This document shows, in pieces, positions 39,968-47,444 of a stretch of DNA of 64,000 nt (position 1 is the stretch's first letter; every line of letters starts with the position of its first letter). Location: NCBI RefSeq assembly GCF_044904605.1, contig NZ_JADIKI010000022.1:1178001-1242000 (forward strand), written 5' to 3'. The DNA comes from Dyella_B humi. Lineage in GTDB: Bacteria > Pseudomonadota > Gammaproteobacteria > Xanthomonadales > Rhodanobacteraceae. A program made the position numbers and the translations under genes. A model generated the notes under the pieces. The model did no database searches. It worked only from the letters and a program-made list of their open reading frames with translations, and was not told where the DNA came from.

Positions 39968-40863
39968 GGCGCGCGCTGCTCCGCTTCGTTGCATTGCTGG
40001 CGCTGTTGACGCCCTGGCTGGCTGGTGCGGCGACGGCGATCATCTATCAACCTCAGCTGCGTGATCGCGACATCTCACCGGCACAGTGGCCGGCGTTGTT
40101 CGCGCACGTGCGTGCGCAAGGCTTCGACACGCTGGTGGTGCAGTGGACGCAATACGGTAATGCATTCGGTGACCACGCCGGACACGTGTGGCTGCTGCAG
40201 CGTGTGCGCGAAGCGCATGCTGCCGGCTTGCGCATCGTGCTCGGGCTGCACAGCGATCCTGCGTTCTTCCAGCGCCAGGAAGCGTCATCGGTCGCCTTGG
40301 GAAATTATCTGCACACGCTCTCGCAGCGCGACGCGACGGTGGCCAGCCAATGGGCCGATGAGCTGGGTACGGACACGATCACCGCTTGGTATTTGCCTAT
40401 TGAGATCGACGACAAGCGCTGGCGCGATCCGGACGCGCGCAAACAGTTGCAGGACTATCTCGCCGCTGAGCGCGGGCAGCTCGATCGCATTGCGCGGCGG
40501 CCGGTCTATGTCACCTCGTTCTTTGCAGGCAACATGGTGCCGTTGCGTTATGCGGAACTGCTCGAAGACGTCCAGCTCAGCGGCGTACGCGTCTGGGTGC
40601 AGGATGGGGCGGGAACTGGGCGTCTGGGAGAGGGCGAGCGCAAGCTGTATCTGGATGCGGCCAGCCCGTGCGAGGCGAGGCGCGCACGGGGCGTCGTCTA
40701 TGAAATCTTCCGCCAGACCGGCGAGGACAAGGCATTCACTGCTGCGGCGTTGTCTGCTGACGAAGCGAGCGCGGCATTGGCACAACGCGCGCCGTGCGAG
40801 GGCGATAGCGTGTTCTTCGAGTTGCGTTATTTGCCGGAATTGAAGGGGGTAATGAAGCGCTAG
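39961..40863 (+). CDS. Secreted DUF4434 (TIM-barrel, glycosidase-like) protein of the nfr operon
   Basis: 300 residues starting with GTG 39961, overlapping the end of nfrA by seven bases; the next GTG codon is also possible. A signal peptide (LLRFVALLALLTPWLAGAATA) is followed by a compact alpha/beta barrel sequence (IIYQPQLRDRDIS, DTLVVQWTQYG, LRIVLGLHSDPAF, ITAWYLPIEIDD, RPVYVTSFFAG). The E residue in ITAWYLPIEIDD is at a position that could be catalytic in a GH-A-like fold. From memory, the corresponding E. coli gene next to nfrA is ybcH, also DUF4434. A role in trimming the exported polymer is likely but not shown. Confidence 0.82.
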   Translation: MVRRALLRFVALLALLTPWLAGAATAIIYQPQLRDRDISPAQWPALFAHVRAQGFDTLVVQWTQYGNAFGDHAGHVWLLQRVREAHAAGLRIVLGLHSDPAFFQRQEASSVALGNYLHTLSQRDATVASQWADELGTDTITAWYLPIEIDDKRWRDPDARKQLQDYLAAERGQLDRIARRPVYVTSFFAGNMVPLRYAELLEDVQLSGVRVWVQDGAGTGRLGEGERKLYLDAASPCEARRARGVVYEIFRQTGEDKAFTAAALSADEASAALAQRAPCEGDSVFFELRYLPELKGVMKR

Positions 40864-40885
40864 GACTGGCGCGGGCAAACAACTG

Positions 40886-40911
40886 CCCCTCCCCTGTACG
40901 CAGGGGAGGGG
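40886..40911. terminator. Perfect 11-base hairpin between convergent genes
   Basis: CCCCTCCCCTG (40886-40896), a TACG loop and CAGGGGAGGGG (40901-40911). It starts 23 bases after the DUF4434 stop and ends 29 bases before the stop of the convergent gene. No T-run on either side; it probably acts as a bidirectional RNA 3' end structure. Confidence 0.55.
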
Positions 40912-40939
40912 ACGGTCTGTTACATGATCTAGGCGTTCG

Positions 40940-41920
40940 TTACTGCGGCACCTTCAATGGCGCGATCGTCTGGTCCAGCGTGCTCCAGTACGTCTTGGTG
41001 TACGGCACCATCTCCTCGGCGTAATACCACCAGAAAAATCCTCCGATGAACTTCGGATCGTTAGAGCTCTTGACCATCGGGTAGTACGTTTTGATCAGGC
41101 CAGTCTGCACCGAACTGGGCGCGCCGGTGCTCGACGTGCCGATTTCGCCGAAGCCCACTTTCGCGTTCGGGAAGATGCTTTCCAGCGCGCTGAAATCGGC
41201 GTTCCACGACGGCGACAGTCCCGGGCAATCCTGGTACGGGTAGTAGCTGAAGAGTGCGTAGTCGGTGTTCTGGCGCACGGTGGCGGGTAGGAAGGTGGTC
41301 GGCCAGGTCTTCCAATAATCCTGCGGTTTTTCCCAGCAATTGTTGCCCTTGCTGTCGTCGTTGTAGTACAGCGTGACCGCCGTCTTGCCACCGACGCTTT
41401 TTACGATCGAGCTGGCCGCGGCGACCATCTGGCCGATCGCGGTCTCTTCTGCGTTCACCGTGGCGTTGCTGCCGTCCGGATTCTGGCGCAGCCATTCGCC
41501 GTTGATCTCGTTGGCGATCTCCCACACGTCGACGGTGCCGTTCAAGCCGTAGACCAGTTCCTTGGTGCGGGCTGTGTAGGTGTTGAGGTTGGTCGGGAAG
41601 TAATACGAATCCATGATCTCGCCCATCACGTAGGCGACCGTGTGCAGCTTGACCAGGGCAGGGTAGTACTCGGCGGCGCTGGTGCCGGGATCGAATACCA
41701 CGCGTACCGTTGGCCGATACGGCAGCTTGCTCAGCGAGGTGATGATGGCGTTGATATTGGAAAGATCATCCAGCGTTACGCCGTAGATCGGCGCTTTGAG
41801 CGTGGCAGCGGCTTGTGCGTCTGCGTTCGACGACAGCGGTGCGGAAGCGGCAAATAGAGCGATGGATGCGGCAAGTGGAGCAAGGAGTTTTTTCGGAACG
41901 GGTGCAAGATTTTTTTTCAT
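40940..41920 (-). CDS. Secreted glycoside-hydrolase-like protein (clan GH-A type fold)
   Basis: 326 residues from the ATG ending at 41920, which gives a standard signal peptide (MKKNLAPVPKKLL, hydrophobic AASIALFAAS, ending ADAQA). The mature part reads like a TIM-barrel glycosidase: YGVTLDDLSNI, PTVRVVFDPG, DVWEIANEINGEW with the typical N-E acid/base pair, ALFSYYPYQDCPG, and KVGFGEIGTSS with a candidate nucleophile Glu, ending FIGGFFWWYYAEE. I cannot name the GH family. It is convergent with the nfr operon, the third secreted carbohydrate-active-looking protein around it, and may cut the same polymer. Its ribosome-binding site is poor. Confidence 0.72.
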   Translation of the reverse strand: MKKNLAPVPKKLLAPLAASIALFAASAPLSSNADAQAAATLKAPIYGVTLDDLSNINAIITSLSKLPYRPTVRVVFDPGTSAAEYYPALVKLHTVAYVMGEIMDSYYFPTNLNTYTARTKELVYGLNGTVDVWEIANEINGEWLRQNPDGSNATVNAEETAIGQMVAAASSIVKSVGGKTAVTLYYNDDSKGNNCWEKPQDYWKTWPTTFLPATVRQNTDYALFSYYPYQDCPGLSPSWNADFSALESIFPNAKVGFGEIGTSSTGAPSSVQTGLIKTYYPMVKSSNDPKFIGGFFWWYYAEEMVPYTKTYWSTLDQTIAPLKVPQ

Positions 41921-42503
41921 TGATTCAAGTTCACGTGCATTAGCGCTCCTTCGCCTGGTTTGAGTAGTGGCCACACAAGGCATGTGGTTCGCCACGACAT
42001 GACAGCGGCGCCGCAAATAAAAGATGCGGAACCGGGCTTGGTCGTGCTTATCCGAGCACCAATGAAGGTCGTCCGTAGAACGGCCTATCGTCTTCCCCGT
42101 GAGCGCCTAGACGCGAAGATGATGTGCAGCAGCCGCTTGGTAGCCAGCGAAGACGTCCAGTACCGCGAGGATGATCGACATGCCGAAGCCATCCCGCCGT
42201 ACGCCGGCCGGTTCCTCACTTGGACGAACCGCTCGGTACCAATCCTGGGAATGACGCACCTGGATTTCGCTGGCTGGTCGAGTCTAGCGACGGAGGGTTC
42301 AGGATCATCAAAATTTGGTTAGATTTGGCTATTTGTCTGCTTTTTTGTGATGCACATCACACTATAAGCTATTGAAAATGGTGCCAATTTTATTGCGCTG
42401 GCGGACAGGGATGGGTCATTGACGCAACTCGGCGGTCTTCACATGCCTCTGGGTTTGCGGGCAACCATCCCCAAATTGTGGGCTTCATTGCCGAGGCCCT
42501 TCC
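41921..42503. other. Divergent non-coding region with an AT-rich 3' half
   Basis: 583 bases between the divergent glycosidase-like and flavin oxidoreductase genes. An open frame of 120 codons at 41960-42322 resembles no protein I know. The AT-rich part at about 42305-42385 carries the CRP/Clp-like site described separately. Confidence 0.5.
42346..42361. promoter_or_regulatory. Perfect CRP/Clp-type operator
   Basis: TGTGATGCACATCACA matches the CRP-family consensus TGTGA-N6-TCACA exactly and is itself a perfect 16-base palindrome. A TATAAG that could be a -10 box follows at 42363-42368, so a bound protein would cover the -35 region of a promoter facing the flavin oxidoreductase gene. In xanthomonads the CRP homologue Clp binds such sites and is antagonised by c-di-GMP. 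Confidence 0.6.
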
Positions 42504-43502
42504 ATGATCCCGTTCTCCGTACTCGATCTCGCCCCCGTCACCGAAGGCAGCACGCCTACGCACGCCTTCGCCAACACGCTGGACCTGGCGCGATGGACCG
42601 AGCAACTTGGGTATCAGCGCTACTGGCTGGCCGAACATCACAACATGCCCGGCATCGCCAGCGCAGCGACGGCAGTGCTGATCGGCCACGTGGCAGGCGG
42701 AACCTCGCGCATCAGGGTAGGTGCCGGCGGCATCATGCTGCCCAATCATGCACCGCTGCAGGTAGCCGAGCAGTTCGGTACGTTGGCGTCGCTTTATCCG
42801 GGGCGCATCGATCTCGGACTTGGACGCGCACCCGGCACAGACCAGCCGACTGCGCGCGCACTGCGCCGCTATTACGAAGGTGCGGAGACCTTTCCGAACG
42901 ACGTGCAGGAACTGCTCACCTTCTTCGAACCGGCCGTACCTGGCCAAGCCGTGCGCGCTGTTCCCGGCGCAGGTGTAGATGTGCCGGTATGGTTGCTGGG
43001 TTCGAGCCTCTTCAGCGCTCAGCTTGCCGCCGCGCTCGGTTTGCCGTTCGCCTTCGCCTCGCACTTCGCGCCGGATGCGATGGACGAGGCGGTGATGCTT
43101 TACCGCCGCGACTTCAAGCCATCCGCACGCCTGGACAAGCCTTACGTCATGTTGTGCGCCAACGTGGTGGTCGCCGAAACCGATCATGAGGCGAAGCGGC
43201 TGTTTACGACGCAGCAGCAGAGTTTCGTCAATCTGCGCCGTGGCCGTCCGGGGCTGATTCCTCCGCCGATCGACGACATCGAGAGTTATTGGTTGCCTGC
43301 CGAGAAATACATGGTGGAACGTGCATTGGCCTGCGCGATCGTGGGTGATCCGGATACGGTACGGGAAGGGTTGGCAGCCTTCATCGATCGCCATCGGCCG
43401 GACGAATTGATGTTGACGGCGAATGTCTTCGATCACGCAGCGCGCAAGCGTTCATTCGAGTTGGCGATGCGCGCACACGAGGAGCTTCGTAGGCTGGGAT
43501 GA
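42504..43502 (+). CDS. LLM-class flavin-dependent oxidoreductase (luciferase-like, YhbW type)
   Basis: 332 residues, the normal size for the single-component 'group 1' luciferase-like monooxygenases. The family opening is clear (PFSVLDLAPVTEG), followed by YWLAEHHNMPGIAS, the GGIMLPNHAPLQVAEQFGTL block, PGRIDLGLGRAPGTD and the GDPDTV segment in the C-terminal third. Such enzymes use FMNH2 or F420; physiological substrates are mostly unknown. GAGG lies nine bases before the start. A CRP/Clp-like palindrome is 143 bases upstream. The convergent neighbour is an MFS transporter; no functional link is evident. Confidence 0.9.
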   Translation: MIPFSVLDLAPVTEGSTPTHAFANTLDLARWTEQLGYQRYWLAEHHNMPGIASAATAVLIGHVAGGTSRIRVGAGGIMLPNHAPLQVAEQFGTLASLYPGRIDLGLGRAPGTDQPTARALRRYYEGAETFPNDVQELLTFFEPAVPGQAVRAVPGAGVDVPVWLLGSSLFSAQLAAALGLPFAFASHFAPDAMDEAVMLYRRDFKPSARLDKPYVMLCANVVVAETDHEAKRLFTTQQQSFVNLRRGRPGLIPPPIDDIESYWLPAEKYMVERALACAIVGDPDTVREGLAAFIDRHRPDELMLTANVFDHAARKRSFELAMRAHEELRRLG

Positions 43503-43549
43503 CAATCCCAGCATCCGTAAACCTCGAGCCGGCTTCCCGGCGCTGATCC

Positions 43550-45043
43550 TCAGTGGCTGATCCGCTCCAATGCGATGCCCTTCGTCGATGGCCCGAAGAC
43601 GCCGATGACGATGATGCCCACCGTCATCGCGATGGCGATGAATGTCGCGACGGCCAGCGTGCCGCCAAGATTCAGGAAATAGCCGATGGCCAGGCCCGCG
43701 AAGGCAGCGGCGATGCGGCTCCAAGAGTAGACGAAGCCGACGGCGCGGGCGCGGATGCGGGTTGGATAAAGCTCGGCCTGATAATTGTGGTAGGCGTAAG
43801 ACATGACATTGGCGGCGAGCGTGAACAGTACGCCGAGTGCAATCAGCACGATGGGCGCCGTGACGTGCGCGAACCCGAGCATCGATAGTCCCATCACGAT
43901 CAAGCCTGCGACGATCTGTGTCTTTCTCTCGAAGTAGTCGGCAAAGAAGGTTCCGAGCAGCGGGCCGAACGGGTTGGCGATGGCGATGATGAAGGAATAT
44001 TCCAGGCTATGCGTGACGGCAATGCCACGCGCTATCAGCAGCGTCGGCACCCACGCCGCGAAGCCGTAGAAGCCGATCACCTGCGCCATGTTGAAAACCG
44101 ACAGCATCAGCGTGCGTCGCCAATAGCGCGACGAAAATATCTCGGAGAACCGGCCCTCGCCGTCGTCTTCTTCCGCCTCGACATGGGGCGAGGGAAGCGG
44201 CTTGCCGATTTCGGTTTCGATGCGACGTTCGATGTCGGCCGTGATCGCGTCGGCTTCTTTCATGCGCCCGTGCAACGCGAGCCAGCGCGGGCTCTCGGGC
44301 ACGCGCCGTACGAGAAACCATGTCACGATGGCACCGCCCGAGCCGATCAGCACCACCCAGCGCCAGCCATCCAGTCCCAGCGGCGTCACCGGCACCAGCA
44401 GCCAGGCGAGTAGGGCTACGGCGGGAACGGCAGACAACGATACGAATTGATTCACCGAAAAGGAGCGACCGCGCAAAGCCAGCGGCGTGAGTTCGGAAAT
44501 ATACGTGTCGATGGTGACGAGCTGCACGCCGAATCCGACACCCGCAATGAAGCGCCATACATTGAGCATTTCGCCCGTGTGCTGAAAAGCCATGACGATC
44601 GTGCAGCATGCGTACCAGACCAGCGACCAGGTGAACACGGGGCGCCGCCCATAGCGATCGGCAAGCTGGCTGAAAAGCGCCACGCCGACCCACAGACCGG
44701 CAAACGTGCTGAAGACGAACGTACCGAATCCGGCCACCTTGATGCCGGCGAGGCTGGCAAACACTCCAAGCGATGCCGGCGTAAACAATCCGGACCTGGT
44801 CATGCCCGGTGCAACGTAGCCGGTGAAGAACAGGTCGTAGTATTCAAACAGGCCGCCCAGAGAAATCAGCACGATGAGTTTCCACAGCGTGCGCGATGCG
44901 GGCAGCCGATCGAGACGGGCGGCAATCTTGATGGATTCGATGTTGGACATCGTGGTTGTATCCGCGGTTGGTGTCACGTTGTACGACCGCTCGCTTGCGG
45001 GAAGGGAACTGAGGTGAGGGGCTGGGCTTGCCGATAATTTCAT
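43550..45043 (-). CDS. MFS transporter (sugar porter / metabolite:H+ symporter type)
   Basis: 497 residues with about 12 membrane helices. The loop 2-3 signature LADRYGRRPVFTW and the PESPRWLALHGR motif after helix 6 place it in the sugar-porter/metabolite-symporter branch. A hydrophilic central loop (about residues 255-300) and a second-half VMSYAYHNYQAELYPTRIRA follow the same branch. A shorter start (MSNIESIK, ATG ending at 44950) would remove 31 unstructured residues and is plausible; neither start has a good ribosome-binding site. It should import a small organic acid or sugar with protons; the substrate cannot be read. A two-component system starts 256 bases away on the other strand. 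Confidence 0.88.
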   Translation of the reverse strand: MKLSASPAPHLSSLPASERSYNVTPTADTTTMSNIESIKIAARLDRLPASRTLWKLIVLISLGGLFEYYDLFFTGYVAPGMTRSGLFTPASLGVFASLAGIKVAGFGTFVFSTFAGLWVGVALFSQLADRYGRRPVFTWSLVWYACCTIVMAFQHTGEMLNVWRFIAGVGFGVQLVTIDTYISELTPLALRGRSFSVNQFVSLSAVPAVALLAWLLVPVTPLGLDGWRWVVLIGSGGAIVTWFLVRRVPESPRWLALHGRMKEADAITADIERRIETEIGKPLPSPHVEAEEDDGEGRFSEIFSSRYWRRTLMLSVFNMAQVIGFYGFAAWVPTLLIARGIAVTHSLEYSFIIAIANPFGPLLGTFFADYFERKTQIVAGLIVMGLSMLGFAHVTAPIVLIALGVLFTLAANVMSYAYHNYQAELYPTRIRARAVGFVYSWSRIAAAFAGLAIGYFLNLGGTLAVATFIAIAMTVGIIVIGVFGPSTKGIALERISH

Positions 45044-45299
45044 GGTGGTCTCGAGATGGATGTCCGCACTTACGCGATGACGTCGCCAAGCATGTCCTAA
45101 ACGTACCGGTTATAAGCCGTCAAGCATCACCCTAGAACTACTTCCTGTCTCGACCATGAAACTTCCCTTAAAAAATTTTCAGGTAAGCGAGTCTGCACGA
45201 GTGCATGGTCGCAGGCGAAAACAGGCTTGTGCGGCGCGTCAAGTAAGTATGGCCATTCGGCGTAGACTCCAATGTCGTTCGGGCTGGGGCGGCACGTAG

Positions 45300-45959
45300 A
45301 TGAAAGTCCTGATCGTCGAAGACCAGTACAAACTTGGTCAGTTTTTGAAGCGTGGTTTTAGCGAACGTTCCTATACTGCATCCTGGGCACAGAGCTGCAA
45401 GGCAGCGCGAGACGTGCTTGCGGAAGAAAACTTCGACGTCATCATCCTCGATCTTGGTCTGCCGGACGGAGACGGCCTGGAATTGCTGTGCGAGTGGCGT
45501 CGGTGCGGATTCAACGAACCGGTCTTGATCCTCAGCGCACGTGATGCGGTGGAGGACCGTATCGCAGGCCTGAACCTGGGCGCCGACGATTACCTGCCCA
45601 AGCCTTTCAGCTTCGAGGAATTGCTTGCCCACGTGCGCTCGCTGATGCGCCGGCAATCGGCCATCAAGCAAACGGTGCTTGAATACAAATGCATCAAGCT
45701 GGACCTGCTGGGTCGCACCGTGCGATTGCGCGGCCAAGTGGTGGAGCTGACCAGCAGGGAATTCGCATTGTTGGAAGTGTTCATGCAGAACGCAGGGCGA
45801 ACCCTCACGCGCTCTTATATTTCCGAACGCATATGGCCCGGCCTGGTCGAAGACAATCTTCTGGATGTCTACATGAGTCGTCTGCGCACCAAGCTTGAGG
45901 ACAACCCCGCCATGCCGTTGTTCAAAACGCTGCGCGGAATAGGTTACCAGTTGGTATGA
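45300..45959 (+). CDS. OmpR/PhoB-family response regulator
   Basis: 219 residues. The receiver domain shows the acidic pair E7-D8, the phosphoacceptor D51 (IILDLGLPDGDG), S79 in LILSARD and the lysine in YLPKPF. The C-terminal winged-helix domain (LDLLGRTVRLRG, LTSREFALLEVF, VYMSRLRTKLE) is of OmpR type. Its stop overlaps the kinase start by four bases (ATGA). Residues are intact, so it should be a normal phosphorylation-dependent DNA-binding regulator. Possible targets are the TonB receptor and YncE-like genes that follow or the MFS gene that precedes it; that is inference from position. Confidence 0.93.
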   Translation: MKVLIVEDQYKLGQFLKRGFSERSYTASWAQSCKAARDVLAEENFDVIILDLGLPDGDGLELLCEWRRCGFNEPVLILSARDAVEDRIAGLNLGADDYLPKPFSFEELLAHVRSLMRRQSAIKQTVLEYKCIKLDLLGRTVRLRGQVVELTSREFALLEVFMQNAGRTLTRSYISERIWPGLVEDNLLDVYMSRLRTKLEDNPAMPLFKTLRGIGYQLV

Positions 45960-47362
45960 AGTCACTGCGGGCGCGCATCGGCTTGTGGTATGCGATGAGC
46001 GCCACGATCACCCTGGCGGTGCTGTTCGTGGTCGGGTACCTGTTGCTGGAAACCTATATTCAGCGCGATCTGGATTTTCTCAACAAGACGGAATTCGAGC
46101 AGATCCGCGCGCGCCTGGGTACGGATTACCGGGCGTTGACGCCGCAGATCGTGGATCGGCGCATACGCGAAACCACCAATTATGCGTCGGTGCTGTTCTA
46201 CATCAACATCGACCAGCCGCCGCACGACATCCTGTTCTACTCCAACAACCTGGACGGCACGCCGATTCCCGACGTGCCGGGCAAGCACGTCTACAATACC
46301 TTCGTGCCTGGAGTGGGGGAGTTGCGCGTCGGTGAATTCATCATGCCGCCGTTCGACGTCACGATCGGCACACCGACGAGACAGATGCGGCAGGGCCTGA
46401 CCGCATACATCGAAGTATGCATTGCGTTGTGGACAATCATGCTGCTAACCAGCGGTTTGATCGGCATCGCTACGAGCCGTTTGATTCTTCGTCCGGTGCG
46501 AATGATCGGCGAAACCGCCAATCGGATACGTTCGGACAATCTGGCTGAGCGCATCGCCGTCCCGAGCGGCAAGGACGAGCTCTTCGACCTGGTGCGGCTG
46601 CTCAATCAGATGTTCGATCGCCTGGAGGCGTCGTTCCGGCAAGCCCGTCAATTTTCCGAAGAGGTGTCGCATGAATTGAAGACGCCGCTTTCGCTGGTGC
46701 GTCTGCATGCCGAACGGCTTCTGGTCGAAGGCAGGCTCGAGCGGCGGCACGAAGACGCAGTGCTGGTGCAGATCGACGAACTGGCGCGCATCAATCAGAT
46801 GATCGACGAGCTGCTTTTCATATCGCGCGCCGAAGTGAATGGCGTCAAGCTGAATCTCGTCAACCAGCACCCGGAGCATTTTCTGCGCAGCATCGAACCG
46901 GATCTGCGCGCGCTTGTCGAGCATCGCGGCCGGTGCCTATGCTGCGTGCACCATGGCGATGGGCTGGTGGCGATGGAGGAGAAGTGGCTGCGACAGGTGA
47001 TCTTCAACCTGCTGACTAATGCACTGCGCGTATCGCCGCCGAATGGAACGATCGTCATGAAATCCATCGTCGGTGACGGGAACTGGTGCCTCAGTATCGA
47101 AGACGAAGGGCCGGGGCTGACGGAAGAACAATGCCGGCGCGTCTTCGACCGCTTCGTGCGTTTCAATGTGCAAGCGGGGGAGGATCAGGGAAGCGGTTTG
47201 GGCCTTACGATTTGCCGCAGCATTATCGAGCTGCACGGTGGCAGCATTCGCGCACAGCCGCGTGAAGATGGGCCTGGATTGCGCGTGAGTTTCGAACTTC
47301 CTGTTGCGCCACCGGTTATCGAGCCATCGCAGGTGGTGGCTCAGCCTCTCCTTGGGATTTGA
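45956..47362 (+). CDS. Sensor histidine kinase
   Basis: 468 residues with a classic layout: membrane helix at about 8-31, a periplasmic domain of about 115 residues, a second helix at about 150-177, HAMP (about 178-230), HisKA with the phosphoacceptor H239 (FSEEVSHELKTPLS), and HATPase with N box (FNLLTNAL), G1 (EDEGPGLTEEQ) and G2 (GSGLGLTI). The periplasmic domain has no cysteine pairs or known ligand signature that I recognise. It is translationally coupled to the response regulator. The gene ends 82 bases before the convergent TonB receptor, with a long hairpin between. Confidence 0.93.
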   Translation: MKSLRARIGLWYAMSATITLAVLFVVGYLLLETYIQRDLDFLNKTEFEQIRARLGTDYRALTPQIVDRRIRETTNYASVLFYINIDQPPHDILFYSNNLDGTPIPDVPGKHVYNTFVPGVGELRVGEFIMPPFDVTIGTPTRQMRQGLTAYIEVCIALWTIMLLTSGLIGIATSRLILRPVRMIGETANRIRSDNLAERIAVPSGKDELFDLVRLLNQMFDRLEASFRQARQFSEEVSHELKTPLSLVRLHAERLLVEGRLERRHEDAVLVQIDELARINQMIDELLFISRAEVNGVKLNLVNQHPEHFLRSIEPDLRALVEHRGRCLCCVHHGDGLVAMEEKWLRQVIFNLLTNALRVSPPNGTIVMKSIVGDGNWCLSIEDEGPGLTEEQCRRVFDRFVRFNVQAGEDQGSGLGLTICRSIIELHGGSIRAQPREDGPGLRVSFELPVAPPVIEPSQVVAQPLLGI

Positions 47363-47376
47363 ACGGCAGTAGTGCG

Positions 47377-47431
47377 CGAGACGAGCGATTCAGGCTGAGG
47401 CTCTGGGGTGGAGCGTGAATCGCCCGTCTCG
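47377..47431. terminator. Long hairpin between the convergent kinase and TonB receptor genes
   Basis: Arms CGAGACGAGCGATTCA (47377-47392) and TGAATCGCCCGTCTCG (47416-47431) are complementary except for one base. The 23-base loop is G-rich. There is no T-tract; it is symmetric and could serve both strands. Confidence 0.5.
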
Positions 47432-47444
47432 ACGCGGTCAACGG

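Noticed and set aside
41960..42322. 120-codon plus-strand frame
   Set aside because: No ribosome-binding site and no recognisable protein; it starts within the 5' region of the divergent gene.
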